From positions 1-54,001 of the forward strand of contig JASANZ010002144.1 in the NCBI GenBank assembly GCA_030849805.1: 54,001 bases of DNA, read 5' to 3'. This DNA is from Sergeia podlipaevii (taxonomy: Eukaryota > Euglenozoa > Kinetoplastea > Trypanosomatida > Trypanosomatidae). The notes under the pieces were generated by a model. It was not told where the DNA came from, made no database searches, and was given only the letters and a program-made list of their open reading frames with translations. Of the stretch, positions 1-10,338 are shown piece by piece. The position numbers and the translations under genes are program-made. Numbering within the stretch: the first letter of the stretch is position 1; each line of letters begins with the position of its first letter.

Positions 1-1638
1 GCTGCTTCTGCTTTTAGGGGCTGTAGCTGCGTTAACACCATTACGCACTCGCTGCTGCTGAATTGACGACGCTGATGACGTAGAAGGCGGTGGTGGAGCA
101 CCAGCGCCAGCTGCAGCACGAGAGGAAGGATAGAGAGAAGAGTTTTCCTTCCTTGGCTGAGCACGTTGAAGCACAGGTGACTGAAGTGTTTTGACCTGTG
201 AGGCAAGTACCTCGTAATTCCTCCTAAGCTCTTCCAGGGTTGACCACACAGAGTCCGCCGTTTCATCCATCACGGCTCTTGTTGATGAAGCAGATTGCTG
301 CTGCCCTCCATGACGAGCATCACGATGGCACATCTCTCGCTCCAATGCCTGCTGCTTGTAGCGACTTTCATGAATATGCCGGTGCCTTGCGCACACGCCT
401 GGGTGAGACCGAGATAGATTTTGTCCCCCAATCTCCCCATGGCGTCGGCAAGTATGACGAGAGGGTTGAGCCACACAGGCCCGTTCTGGATCCATGAGCT
501 GATGAAGATGCTTATAATAGTCCATCCACGCGCAGTAGGTAGTGTACCATGCCTGCTCGTCAGAGGGAGTGAGCCTCGTCGCATTGCTAGGAAGAGCAGA
601 TGATGATGAATAGCGGTTTGATGACAACCACACTTGTGGATGGGGTGCAGCGCCTCCTCCTCTTCTGATACAATCAGCACAACTAGAAAAAGAACGATGG
701 CGATGAGCGGATGCCTCGTGGTGCTGACGCTTCTGCATATGGCGCTTGCCACATGTAGATGAAAGGAATGCACCACTGTTCTCGCCACTATACCGGTCTG
801 CTTCCCTCTCGTTGGAGCGGTCTTTATCATACTCTTCAACACAACCGAGTTGTCCTTGATAGACCTCGCTCGATCCACCTCCTCTCCCCTTCTCTTCTTC
901 CTCCTCCTCGGTCCCAAGTGCCTCCTCTACCTCCCTCAGCAGCGCCGCCACCTCTGCTGCATCCGCTTCCGACGTATGTGAGAGCCACTGAAGTCGGTCC
1001 ATCATACTAGGTCGCGCCGTCGTCATCCTGGTTGCTGTTGCTCTCTCCTGCTGGTGCTGGTGGGGGGTGCCTCTTGATGTAGAGGTACCGTATTGATAGC
1101 GCGTGTGTCCTTGACTGTAAGGTGCGTCAGATGTCATAGTAGTGGTGGCTGAGCTGCTTCTGCTGCCCACACGTGGAGCTGGCAGCGGTGGTGGAGGTGC
1201 CAGCGTTGCTGCGTTTTCTGTATGTGAAGAAAGAGAAGAAGACATGGCAGTAGTACTGGTTGTAGAGTTCCTAGCAGGGGAGATCAGTGGCCCCCTTCTC
1301 TCTTTCTCTCTCCAGGCTTCATGGATGGTATCTAATCGATGATTGAACTCTTCCCACTGTGGCGGCAGCCTAGCGCTACAATCACTGCGGTACGTCTGTG
1401 GGCTCTCTCGTTCCTGATCTTGCTGCTGTTGCCGCTGCCGCTGATCCCTCACTGAGTGTGGCCTCTGAGACGGAGACGCCCTTCTCAAAGAGAATGCACG
1501 CGGTAGGCTATGATGTGCGTCTCTGGCAAAAATGCCTGTCAAGCGATCGTGGAATTGCTGGTGAAAGGACAACTGATCGTCAGCTGCTGAGAAGGAAGCC
1601 CCAAGGAGCGCAGGTCGATATGGAGACACCTGTGCCAT
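1..1638 (-). CDS. Ser/Gln-rich hypothetical protein, 3' end cut off by the window edge
   Basis: One uninterrupted minus-strand frame runs from an ATG at 1638-1636 through 546 codons to position 1 without a stop, so the gene continues outside the window. I do not recognise it. The protein is rich in Ser, Gln, Arg and His, with a Gln run near residue 75, a Pro run (APPPPLP) near residue 150, an acidic Glu run near residue 255 and another Pro-rich stretch near residue 520. Short ordered-looking islands include DEQAWYTTYCAWMDYYKHL (about residue 365) and a weak helix ELRRNYEVLASQVKTLQ near residue 495. No signal peptide or membrane segment is visible. The start is supported by a T-tract (1680-1690) and the first following AG (1666-1665), which leaves a 26-base leader. 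The frame is certain; the function is unknown. Confidence 0.8.
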   Translation of the reverse strand, partial: MAQVSPYRPALLGASFSAADDQLSFHQQFHDRLTGIFARDAHHSLPRAFSLRRASPSQRPHSVRDQRQRQQQQDQERESPQTYRSDCSARLPPQWEEFNHRLDTIHEAWREKERRGPLISPARNSTTSTTAMSSSLSSHTENAATLAPPPPLPAPRVGSRSSSATTTMTSDAPYSQGHTRYQYGTSTSRGTPHQHQQERATATRMTTARPSMMDRLQWLSHTSEADAAEVAALLREVEEALGTEEEEEEKGRGGGSSEVYQGQLGCVEEYDKDRSNEREADRYSGENSGAFLSSTCGKRHMQKRQHHEASAHRHRSFSSCADCIRRGGGAAPHPQVWLSSNRYSSSSALPSNATRLTPSDEQAWYTTYCAWMDYYKHLHQLMDPERACVAQPSRHTCRRHGEIGGQNLSRSHPGVCARHRHIHESRYKQQALEREMCHRDARHGGQQQSASSTRAVMDETADSVWSTLEELRRNYEVLASQVKTLQSPVLQRAQPRKENSSLYPSSRAAAGAGAPPPPSTSSASSIQQQRVRNGVNAATAPKSRSS

Positions 1639-2197
1639 TGACTTTACTAGCTGCACTTATTTTTCTGTACGAGTGTAAAGAAAAAAAAAATGGCAGAATA
1701 AAACAAATATCTAATGCAAAGTAAGAAAATATATCTAAAATCTAAAATCTAAAATGTAACCACAATTATCGGTTAGGCGTGCGTGCGTAAAAAGTCCACA
1801 CATATACGTACACCTGAGCAAAGCCTTGTGCGATGCAATGCCTTGATAAAAAATATTAGATCAAAAGGCAGAAGAAAGTATATACGGGAAAAGAAAAGGA
1901 ACATAGAAATCAGAAATTAAAACCAAAAGAAAAGCGCCACATACTTTTCACTACCGATTTCTTTTTTTTTGTAGTATCTTCTTTAATATAGCGAGGTCGC
2001 TTGCTGTCCAATGAATAAATAAAATTTTTCTATGTAGTGTTGTTATATGTATATACACGTGCCGCATCAAAGGCAGTTTCCTCTCTCCATAAATTTGAAG
2101 CAAAAATGACTAAATAAGAAAAAAAAATTGAAAAGAGTAACGATCGCAATGCTCAACCCAATACAGAGCACATATCACACCCACAACCCACAACTTT
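1639..2197. other. Intergenic spacer with trans-splice acceptor
   Basis: AT-rich spacer holding the 3' UTR of the WD40 gene and the leader of the partial gene. The pyrimidine tract at 1680-1690 (minus strand) is followed by CGTACAG, with the AG at 1666-1665: the likely spliced-leader addition site. Nothing else is seen. Confidence 0.7.
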
Positions 2198-4030
2198 TCA
2201 CGTCTTCACAGGGACCCAAATACGTACCGTCGAGTCTGCACTCGTAGTAGCGATCACTGGTCGCGTCACAGAGTGATGCAAGGATGCCCCAGTGACACGG
2301 TCTCTATGACCCTCCAGCCTATCCAGAGTTCCCACATTGCCATCCTCCGTCACGTCAAACACCATCGCCGTGTTATCGGGCCCACCAGTAACGAGCAGGT
2401 CGCACTCCGTCAGCCGCCGCGTCACCAGCTGCTCGGTGTCCTTCTCGCCATCGTCAAAGAACATGGACACCTGCGACTTGTCTTTCCGATTTCCTTTCCA
2501 AAACCCTGCCCGCACCCCAAAGCCCATCACCGTCGGCACCCCGGAAATTACGTTTCTCAAATTGTACAGCTCACCCGAGTGCGCAGCAGAAGGCGCGTTC
2601 AGGTTGCTGCGGTACACCCTCACCATGTTGTCTCCAGACACACAGAGCAGCCGCTTGGTGTCATCACGGCTGTGGTAGTGGGCTATGTAGGAAATGCTCG
2701 AGTGAGATGCCTCATTCACAAACTGAGTTACACACCGGATATGTGGCGAGGTAGCAGCAGCAGCAGTGGTCGTCACCACGGTTGTCGCCGCGCTCGTGCC
2801 TTGCAGAGAGCCTCCACCTTCGTATTCCGCCACAACAGGGGTCAGTGGTGCCCCACTGCCGGTCATGGGTCCACCGAGAGGATCGGCACCACCACCTCCA
2901 CCAAGAGGACCAGTTGCACTGCTGCTATCGCTACTAAGTGCAGGCGCGCTGCCACTCAACATGGGCGGAGAAGCCGCCACGCTGATGTTTGCACCCCGTG
3001 CAATAGCACTCAGCGTGCTGTCCTGTAGAGTCACCAAGGAAAGGTTCGCAGAGTTCAATGCGGTGACGGCAGGGTTCGTGGACGAGGAGGGTAGAGCACC
3101 CACAGTGCCGCCACCGCCAGTGCCGTTGCTGCTGTTGTTGTTGCTGCCACCACCACCACCCTGAGCGGTGGAGGTCGAGAGCGCGAGTCCGGCCCTGCGA
3201 ATGTCCCAAATTGACACCACGCCGTCGCTGTGCGCCATGAGCAGCTGAGTGGTGGAACTGTCAAATGTGAGGGAATTCACTCGGCTGCTGTGCTCCCATG
3301 AAATGGGCTTGTGAGCGCGGGTGTCAACAATGCACGTGCACCGCCGTGAGTCCGCGCAGGCAAACACAAAGGCCTTATCCAACGGGGTGACAGAGAGTAC
3401 GAAACCGGAAGCGCTATGCTGGTACGTGGGCAACGCATCAGGCCGTCGCGGGTCCCACACCTTCACAGTATTATCATAGGAAGCCGACAGCACGCTGCGG
3501 GCACCTTCAAGCCACGTCACATCGCTCACCGCCTCGTCGTGAGCAAGCACGTCCCACTGCTTCTCTCCAGTAAAGAAGTTTTGCAGTACCAAGCGGCGAT
3601 CCATGCCTCCTGTAACAATTAGCGTGTCATCCCCAGGAGCAAAGGCACAGCACTGTACTGCCTTAGTGTGCTCACGCAGGTGCGTACGGGACTGGAAGCA
3701 CCGACCTTGCGAGGCGGACGAGGCCTGCTCTTCATTCTCACGCGCGTTCGGGTCAGCCGGGTCGAAGCCGGACTGCACAGCCTCCGTCATTCCTCTTTTC
3801 AGTGCGTCAGAGCGCAAGCTGCGAATGTCGATGGGAGTCTCCAGCGCAACCCCCATCTTGCCCAGCTTGCCTACCGCAATGTCGAGTAGCGTGCTAACAT
3901 GGTAAAGCTGCTGCCGTAGCATTTGATTCTCAAGTTGAACATCAGTGAGACGCTTCTGCAAAATTATCTTGTCGTGCTGAAGGGATGATACAACCTGGTT
4001 AGAAACACCTAGATTTATATGATCACCCAT
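2198..4030 (-). CDS. Coiled-coil plus WD40-repeat protein (ATG16-like layout)
   Basis: A 610-residue protein. Residues about 10-65 form a short leucine-rich coiled coil (LQHDKIILQKRLTDVQLENQ). WD40 blades begin near residue 120 (HTKAVQCCAFAP, TGGMDRR, DNTVKVWDPRR, DGVVSIWDIRR) and resume near residue 435, ending in DSTVRIWVPVKT. Between the blades, about residues 285-430, sits a Gly/Ser/Thr/Ala-rich low-complexity insert that probably loops out of the propeller. An N-terminal coiled coil followed by a C-terminal propeller is the layout of ATG16, the scaffold for ATG12-ATG5 in autophagosome formation. Many other scaffolds share it, and I see no diagnostic ATG5-binding motif, so that name is only a suggestion. 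The ATG at 4030 is preceded by a T/C-rich tract (about 4115-4142) and an AG at 4107-4106. WD40 assignment is firm; the specific role is not. Confidence 0.85.
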   Translation of the reverse strand: MGDHINLGVSNQVVSSLQHDKIILQKRLTDVQLENQMLRQQLYHVSTLLDIAVGKLGKMGVALETPIDIRSLRSDALKRGMTEAVQSGFDPADPNARENEEQASSASQGRCFQSRTHLREHTKAVQCCAFAPGDDTLIVTGGMDRRLVLQNFFTGEKQWDVLAHDEAVSDVTWLEGARSVLSASYDNTVKVWDPRRPDALPTYQHSASGFVLSVTPLDKAFVFACADSRRCTCIVDTRAHKPISWEHSSRVNSLTFDSSTTQLLMAHSDGVVSIWDIRRAGLALSTSTAQGGGGGSNNNSSNGTGGGGTVGALPSSSTNPAVTALNSANLSLVTLQDSTLSAIARGANISVAASPPMLSGSAPALSSDSSSATGPLGGGGGADPLGGPMTGSGAPLTPVVAEYEGGGSLQGTSAATTVVTTTAAAATSPHIRCVTQFVNEASHSSISYIAHYHSRDDTKRLLCVSGDNMVRVYRSNLNAPSAAHSGELYNLRNVISGVPTVMGFGVRAGFWKGNRKDKSQVSMFFDDGEKDTEQLVTRRLTECDLLVTGGPDNTAMVFDVTEDGNVGTLDRLEGHRDRVTGASLHHSVTRPVIATTSADSTVRIWVPVKT

Positions 4031-5093
4031 ATCCTTTGTTTATGATGGTGCTTTCACAAACTGTTTCTTGTCTTTTTTTCAGTCTTTTTTTGAAGCGCTC
4101 CTCTCCTATATACAACAACAAGAAAAAATACAAGAAAAAACTAGAATATATATATATATTTGGATTGAGAAGACTTGGCGCTATTCCGTAACGCCGCCAA
4201 CACTAACAAATCGCAAATTAGCAACAACGAAAAAAAAAATACACGTGAGTGTTCGTCCCCTTGCACTGCTTCCCTCTCTTTCACTCACTCTCCTTTAGAG
4301 CCTCTTCAATTTTTTTTTTTAAATAAAGAAGCAAGGAAGAGAGAAGAGAGCGAGGTGATCAGCAAGGTGCCGCGCAAAAAAAAAAAAAGAGAGAGAAAAT
4401 AAATACACACGCACACAAACAGAATACAGTTAGCTGAGTGAATGAGCTGCTGCTTAACTTTCGCTTTTTCTTTTCTTTTCTCTCTCCCGATCGCTCAGAT
4501 AATTAACGCGTTCAGAGAGAGAGTGTGTGTGTATATGTGATATTTGTGTATAGTTATCTGTGAGTGTGCTATCTTATTCGCTAGTTGTCTATTTTTCTCC
4601 TAAATGAAGGTTGGCTAGCTATATAGGATTGAAAGGGAAAAAAAAAATGAGAAAGAAAAAAAAAAAGAAAAAAAAAATACATGAAAGAAGTAGAGGCAGA
4701 AATACTGGTTTGGGCACGCAATGTGGTAGTTGTGTTATTAGGTGTTAGGTCAAGACAGATAGCGCTATGGCAAGGATATAACAAAAGATATTTTGTTGGA
4801 TTTTTAAACACTTGTCAAAACAATAGCAAAACAAATATCTCTATATATGCTTTTTTTTCAAGTTCGTCTGTGTACTCGAGATTTGAAAAGCAGAGAGGGA
4901 GATGTAAATAAAAAATAAAAAAAGAAAGCAATTGGCGGAGCCACTGTTGCTTCCACATAGCGTATGCTGCACGCATAAACGTACGTGCCCATTTCCCTTC
5001 CTTTTTTTTTTCTTGGGAGTAAACAAAGAAAATAGAGAAGAAAGCGTGGGGAAAGGAAAGAGAATCAGAGGCAAAAGCACGAAAATGGCGGTC
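4031..5093. other. Intergenic spacer, 1.06 kb
   Basis: AT-rich UTR sequence with many A/T runs (for example 4638-4680) and a GT repeat near 4524-4535. The acceptor for the WD40 gene lies at about 4142-4106. No gene, RNA or repeat family is seen. Confidence 0.7.
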
Positions 5094-7106
5094 TTACGCA
5101 GACCACGTGTCAACCTGATATCTCCCTTCTCGCGTCAGCTGTTTCATCATCGCAGCTGCCTCCTCCTCATTGCCGCCACAACACACGGCTTCCATGATCT
5201 GCAGCAGTGCCCCTTGCACATCCTTCGGCATCTGCTTGGCGTTACCACACACATACACGCTCGTCATGCCGCTTCCTTCCCTGCATGCATCTGTGCCAAG
5301 GAGAGAGCCTACCAGCCTTGCATGCTGCCCTAGCTGATGCTGAACATACACCTTCTTTGCGGTATCGCGTGAGAAGGCCGGCACTATAGTCAGCTTGGAA
5401 AGTGCCCCGCTGCTGCGCATGTGTTCCCACTCCTCCGCATACAAGAAGTCCTTCTCCTTGCTACGGCACCCAAAGAAGAAGTAGATGGGTGTGCTGCTCC
5501 ATGATGGTGAGGTGACCAAGGAAGAAGCAGCTGCTGCTGCAGCTACGCCAACACACTGGCGGAGTATAGACCGCACTGGGGCGAGTCCAGTGCCAGTGGC
5601 AATGCATAACAGAGGCGCTGGCTCACCCGGCAGCATCAGGTTACCCTGCCACACATGGCACACCAGCTGGGTACCAACCGCCGCGGACACCAAGAAGCTG
5701 CTACACAGCCCCGCTCGATCCCGTTTCATTGGGGTCTGCCATGTCAACTGCGCTACCGTCAGATGTGCCGTGTTCGCTGGATCCATGGCAGGGGCAGAGG
5801 AAAAAGAGAAGTAGCGGGGCTGCATCACAGTTGCAAAGGAGAGCAAGTACGCAAGAGGCACGTGCACAGTGTGAAAGTCATGCAGTACCTCGCACACATT
5901 GCGCTTCTCGCGATGGGAGTAACGCAGAAACTCATCCACGTTCAGCGGACTCGCAAACTCTAACAAGCGCTCCACCACCTCGCGTCTCTCCTCTTCCTCA
6001 TCATCACCCTCCCCTTGAGCATCGCTGCCAGCGTTCTGTTGCCGTTGCTGCCCTTGCAAGAGACGAGCCAGCATCCAGAAAAACTCCTGGCTCACCACTG
6101 CATCCAGGTCAACGTAGCAAGACAGAAGATGATGAATCGTCATTGGGCGGTTCATGAAAGCACGCTGTGGCTGGGCGATGATGCCGTGCGCATCATCCGC
6201 GCGCACCACCACCACCACGTCATCCCCATTCAAGCCCAGACGAGCAAGGAGCTCCTCCACCTGCTTAGGACGGTTGCGACAGAACACCCCTAAGGCATCC
6301 CCCACCTCATATTGAATAGTAGGAAGCGCATGAGCAGTCGCTCTGTTGTCGCCGGTGCTAAGCGCATCTGGCTCCCGCTCCACCTCAATATGGTGCACTG
6401 CCTGGAAGTGATCTGCCGCGGTGAGGCGCACATTGCGAGTGACGCGACAGACAAACGCATCCTCGCGATAGTACGGCACTGCCGGGCTGTAATCCACGTC
6501 CTTTTGGCTACAAGTGATGTGCTTGACTGTGTAGAGGGGAAAGAGGGGTCCACTCAAAGGATCCTCCTGCTGTCCCTGCCCCACCGCATCCTCTGGTATC
6601 AACCCCAGTGCTACCCAAAAGCCCATGAGCCAAGGCAAGAGCGTCTCGTCAATGCCCTTCGCATCGCTCTCATCGCCCAGGCCGCGCAGCACCACCGGCT
6701 CCGCTCCTAACTGCCTCATCCTATTGTGTAACATCTTCGCCATATAATTGTACTTGCTATAAAGAGAGTCACCTAAGCCAAATACAGCAAAGCGAAGTCC
6801 TTCCAGTCGTGGCGCGCTGGGCTGTAGAAGGCGAGACCATGTGGCTCGAATGGTGGTCGGCGCGTCTCCTTGATTAGCGTTCGAACACACCAAGAGAACA
6901 CATTCCTCCTCCTCTTCTTTCTTATTTCCGCCTTCTGGGGTCGCGTCCGAGTGACGTTGATGAGTAGACCACTGCTCAATGGGGATGTCATCAGCGGGAA
7001 GACAGCGTACGGACGTCACACCTCGCTTCAGAGCGAGGCGTGCGACGCGAAAGGCCAGACGCTCTGCATTGCCAGTTTGGGTACCATATAGGATGGTAAG
7101 GCGCAT
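5094..7106 (-). CDS. TAH18: NADPH-dependent diflavin oxidoreductase (TAH18/NDOR1)
   Basis: A 670-residue soluble diflavin reductase. In other eukaryotes TAH18/NDOR1 passes electrons from NADPH through FAD and FMN to the Fe-S protein DRE2/anamorsin, the first step of cytosolic iron-sulfur protein assembly. The flavodoxin domain opens with the FMN phosphate loop GTQTGNAERL (residues 8-17) and continues with FGLGDSLYSKYN. The FAD domain carries RYFSFSS (431-437, the RxYSxS motif). The NADP-binding part has GTGLAPVRS, FFFGCRSKEKDFLY and YVCGNAKQMPKDV, and the protein ends in an aromatic tail (VDTWSA) typical of the family. There is no N-terminal membrane anchor, which separates it from cytochrome P450 reductase. 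Open frame extends upstream only through non-ATG codons; the ATG at 7106 places the FMN loop at the very N-terminus as in the family. It is slightly longer than the usual ~600 residues. Confidence 0.92.
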   Translation of the reverse strand: MRLTILYGTQTGNAERLAFRVARLALKRGVTSVRCLPADDIPIEQWSTHQRHSDATPEGGNKKEEEEECVLLVCSNANQGDAPTTIRATWSRLLQPSAPRLEGLRFAVFGLGDSLYSKYNYMAKMLHNRMRQLGAEPVVLRGLGDESDAKGIDETLLPWLMGFWVALGLIPEDAVGQGQQEDPLSGPLFPLYTVKHITCSQKDVDYSPAVPYYREDAFVCRVTRNVRLTAADHFQAVHHIEVEREPDALSTGDNRATAHALPTIQYEVGDALGVFCRNRPKQVEELLARLGLNGDDVVVVVRADDAHGIIAQPQRAFMNRPMTIHHLLSCYVDLDAVVSQEFFWMLARLLQGQQRQQNAGSDAQGEGDDEEEERREVVERLLEFASPLNVDEFLRYSHREKRNVCEVLHDFHTVHVPLAYLLSFATVMQPRYFSFSSAPAMDPANTAHLTVAQLTWQTPMKRDRAGLCSSFLVSAAVGTQLVCHVWQGNLMLPGEPAPLLCIATGTGLAPVRSILRQCVGVAAAAAASSLVTSPSWSSTPIYFFFGCRSKEKDFLYAEEWEHMRSSGALSKLTIVPAFSRDTAKKVYVQHQLGQHARLVGSLLGTDACREGSGMTSVYVCGNAKQMPKDVQGALLQIMEAVCCGGNEEEAAAMMKQLTREGRYQVDTWSA

Positions 7107-7542
7107 GCTGTGAATATACAATACGTTTCTAATAGTAAAGTGACTTTGCTTCTTCTTTTTTTGTATCCTTGTGCTATTTACCTCTTTATTGCGTTTCTTT
7201 CTAGATATCAGTAACAAAAAAAAAAAAGAGTAAGAAGTAATAGTACTATATAGTTCACCTTAATTGTTATTTTCATTTTCATTTTTTGATCGAAAGCCAT
7301 CATCCACCGTCATGAAAAAGTCACCCAAAGCGCTCCTGTGGGCTGTTGTGCAAAAAGAAAAAAAAAATCCAAAGAGGTTGCACTGACTGAGCAACGCATA
7401 ACAAGACACGCAGACGCACCAAATGAAGAAAGAAAAGCACCAAAAAAAAAAAAGCGATAATCAAGCAAAAACAAACAGGCGCAAAAGGAAAAAAAAAACT
7501 CGCGCATGATAGCAACAAATATATATTAGTTGCATCTGAGCG
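7107..7542. other. Intergenic spacer with trans-splice acceptor for TAH18
   Basis: On the minus strand a pyrimidine tract at 7213-7235 is followed by ATATCTAG, with the AG at 7202-7201, leaving a 94-base leader before the ATG at 7106. The rest (7203-7542) is A-rich 3' UTR of VPS52 with nothing else visible. Confidence 0.7.
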
Positions 7543-10338
7543 CTACAGACGCTTCTGAGCCTCATGCACCAAGGTCACGTTACTCACCAACTTCGCCAAC
7601 AGGGTGTTATCCTTCTCATGGTTGCGCGTCACAAACGCCGTAAACTTGGCGTTGGTATCCGTAATAGTCTGAAAGTAGGTGCGATGAAGCACCTGTACCA
7701 GCTCCTGTATCATCTTTTGACGTTGCTGAGATGAAAGGGGTGGCCTTCCTGTCGCCCCGGACGTGAGAGCTGCGCCAGAAAGCGCGATGCTCGCTAGCTT
7801 GTGGATATCCGCAAGGGACGCCGCTAGCTCCTCTGCCCATCCAGCACTGAAGCGAGTCGCCACCTGCAGCGCGCGTGGGGCACCAATCGAGGAAGATGCT
7901 GTAATCTCCTTTGTGTCTTTGCTGCCCCCATCAGCACTCCCTGCACCTTGCGGCTGCATAATGCTCTCAAAGTAGTTGGCTCCGCACGTGCGCTCCACAT
8001 CTTTGATGAAGCGCACCATATCATAATAAGCGTTGCGGCGACCGCGAGCGTCCTCGAGCACCCACGCCTGGGCACTCTCCGTGAAGCGCGCCTCCAGTAA
8101 CTGCACATGCGCTAGCGGGGCCGCGTAACCGTCCGCCATCCTCATCATTGCTGCCGAGCCAGTGGGAGAAGCACTGGTAGGAGCATCATCACCACCTCCA
8201 CTAACAGATAATGAACCTCCTGCCATGACGGATGCACTACCAGGAAGTGATGTGGCGATCCTCTCCACATCCGCCTGCTGCGCCGAAACAGCAGCCTCCG
8301 AGCACATCGGGTTCAACGTCACCAGCTCACTCCAGTAACTGAGCACGGCGAAGAGATTGACAGTAGAGAAGACGTGCTGCGCAAGACGGCTCGCGTGTCT
8401 ATCAGCCAGCTGTTGCACAAAGTCCACAAGACACGCAATCGCCTCGTGCAAAAAGGTAGCTACGGCACGGTCATACGCGCGCAGAGTGGCGAAAGTAGAC
8501 GCACGGAATGGGACGTTGTTCATGTATTCCATCTTACCTAGCACCTCGCCCACCTGCAGCACAACCGGGTGTACGCTGAAGGCTGCGCCATACTCCTTGC
8601 TGCGCTCACGTAGATCCTGCGCGTTGGCCTCCGTGTCAGGAGCGCGACGGAAGACGGTGAGCTTCAGAGTACGCACGAAGTTGAGCGCCTTCATGTCATT
8701 CTGCGTCGCGGCCCTCAGAGACTGCATGAGAGAGGACTTGGACAGCTCCAGAATGCCACTAAGAAGCATCAGAGGGATGGGGTCGAGCGAGGTGCAGAGG
8801 TACTGTTTAGCTATTTCAATGGCTCGAAGCGCAGCCAAAAGCTCGACACGGTCCACGACAAGCGGGATATCCTCCTGTACCGTCGTCTCCACTGAGGCTA
8901 CCATACGGCCAAGCACCCCTTGCGCGATTGGTTCGGCAGCGCTGTAGTTCTCCCCGCCCTCGACATCACCCGAGACACAGAAGAAGTTTCCAATAAAGCG
9001 GCACTCAGAAACGCAGGTGTCCACAAGACCCTGCAAGCACTTCACAAAGCGCCAGCTCCAGCTGTTGCATTGATCAAGACGCTGGACCGCTGCGGGGTCA
9101 AGCTGCAGACGTCCGTGGCGCACGTTAAGGGCGTTTACAGCAGCCACGGTGTCCTGAAAAGTGGCTTGACGAAGTGTGCGTATGTTGGCATCCCCAAAGC
9201 CACCACTAAGAACTGCGCCGACAGCGCTGCTACTGCTGATGGCGCCACCGGTTACAAGATCAGTGAGCCCGCGCATATGCTGAGAGACACTGCGCTCTCG
9301 ACGTGCTAGCGTCCTCCCTGGAAACGTCACCGGTGCGCTCTGCACCTGGCACCCAGAAGGCGCGCCGAGGTCTCGATTTGAAACCACATCCGTCACCTCC
9401 TCTGCAGTGACAATGGGATCGAGCGGATGAGCATGCACCTCTGAGGTCTCCGCTAGCTCGCGCAGAACCGGTCGCAAACGCCGGTGGAAGGCATCCGCCA
9501 TGCCCTTGCCATACAACTTGCGTAAATCACGTGCGACTGGTTCATTGTAGTAAAGCAAGAAGCGAAATGCAAACTGCGCGTTCTGCTCTAGTGCCTGCTG
9601 CTGCTGTCGGAGGGAGGCGGGGTCCTCGATCACTGCCGCGGCAAGTCCCTCGAAACTTCGCGACAAGTAGCGCTTGAGCTTGTCACCTGCGCGTTGCGCA
9701 GCCGCTGTCAATTTCGGTCGTGTCTCGTTATCCACAGCTGAGTTCTGTAGAGCCTTGTTATTCGATAAGAAGGCCAGCTTGTGATCGAGCTCCCTCAACT
9801 TCGCCAAGTAGGCCTGGTCTACGTCGCCACCCTTACTGCCCATGTCCATACAGAAGGCGTCACACTCCTGAAGTGCGGTGTACACCGCGTTGATGCGATC
9901 GCTCACTTGCTTCCGGTTGTCCACACTACGCGCCAGCGTATCTGTCTGCTGCTGCATATTGACGATATCCGCCGCGGTGCCTCCAAGCTTGCGCTGGAAG
10001 GACACAATTTCAGTTTCAAAGTCGACTAACTTTTTCTCGCACTCGGATAGTTCCGTGTAGAGTTGGCAGATCTTGTCCGCGTCGCTGACCTGCAGTTGGA
10101 TAAACTGATCACACAGCTCCCGCAGCTCGGCATCCTGTTGCTGAAGCGTGGCATCAAAATCGCGATTCGAGTTCAAATAGGTGGAAAGAGAAAGGCGATC
10201 TGCTTCGTCTTCATCTTCGCCCTCGTGCCGCGCGTTGAGAAGAAGGTCATCCACCTCTTCTAGCCTGCGCAAGGCGTCCTCCACGCTGCTGGCGTCACTT
10301 CCAGACATAAAAGAGAGGTTAGTGAAACTTCCCTCCAT
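7543..10338 (-). CDS. VPS52: VPS52/Sac2-family subunit of the GARP/EARP tethering complex
   Basis: A 931-residue protein resembling VPS52. GARP (with VPS51, 53, 54) tethers endosome-derived vesicles at the trans-Golgi network. The family signature is in the first 250 residues: helical segments with LRELCDQFIQLQVSDADKI, then KKLVDFETEIVSFQRKLGG, then an NRK-type turn (DNRKQVSDRINAVYTALQE), matching the short coiled coil through which VPS52 joins the complex. The body (about 240-740) is helical and includes RFLLYYNEPVARDLRKLYG. Ser/Gly-rich loops near residues 360 and 700 look like lineage-specific inserts, which explains the length relative to the ~640-720 residues of yeast and human proteins. 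The ATG at 10338 is preceded by a pyrimidine tract (10351-10383) and an AG at 10349-10348, giving a very short leader. Assignment rests on the N-terminal motif pattern. Confidence 0.75.
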   Translation of the reverse strand: MEGSFTNLSFMSGSDASSVEDALRRLEEVDDLLLNARHEGEDEDEADRLSLSTYLNSNRDFDATLQQQDAELRELCDQFIQLQVSDADKICQLYTELSECEKKLVDFETEIVSFQRKLGGTAADIVNMQQQTDTLARSVDNRKQVSDRINAVYTALQECDAFCMDMGSKGGDVDQAYLAKLRELDHKLAFLSNNKALQNSAVDNETRPKLTAAAQRAGDKLKRYLSRSFEGLAAAVIEDPASLRQQQQALEQNAQFAFRFLLYYNEPVARDLRKLYGKGMADAFHRRLRPVLRELAETSEVHAHPLDPIVTAEEVTDVVSNRDLGAPSGCQVQSAPVTFPGRTLARRERSVSQHMRGLTDLVTGGAISSSSAVGAVLSGGFGDANIRTLRQATFQDTVAAVNALNVRHGRLQLDPAAVQRLDQCNSWSWRFVKCLQGLVDTCVSECRFIGNFFCVSGDVEGGENYSAAEPIAQGVLGRMVASVETTVQEDIPLVVDRVELLAALRAIEIAKQYLCTSLDPIPLMLLSGILELSKSSLMQSLRAATQNDMKALNFVRTLKLTVFRRAPDTEANAQDLRERSKEYGAAFSVHPVVLQVGEVLGKMEYMNNVPFRASTFATLRAYDRAVATFLHEAIACLVDFVQQLADRHASRLAQHVFSTVNLFAVLSYWSELVTLNPMCSEAAVSAQQADVERIATSLPGSASVMAGGSLSVSGGGDDAPTSASPTGSAAMMRMADGYAAPLAHVQLLEARFTESAQAWVLEDARGRRNAYYDMVRFIKDVERTCGANYFESIMQPQGAGSADGGSKDTKEITASSSIGAPRALQVATRFSAGWAEELAASLADIHKLASIALSGAALTSGATGRPPLSSQQRQKMIQELVQVLHRTYFQTITDTNAKFTAFVTRNHEKDNTLLAKLVSNVTLVHEAQKRL

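Noticed and set aside
270..917. Minus-strand 215-codon frame
   Set aside because: It overlaps the 1-1638 minus-strand frame in another phase; the latter is far longer, has a splice acceptor and codon-like content.
7107..7217. Upstream extension of TAH18 by 37 codons
   Set aside because: The extension starts at a TTG, runs through UTR-like sequence beyond the splice acceptor, and would displace the FMN loop from the N-terminus.
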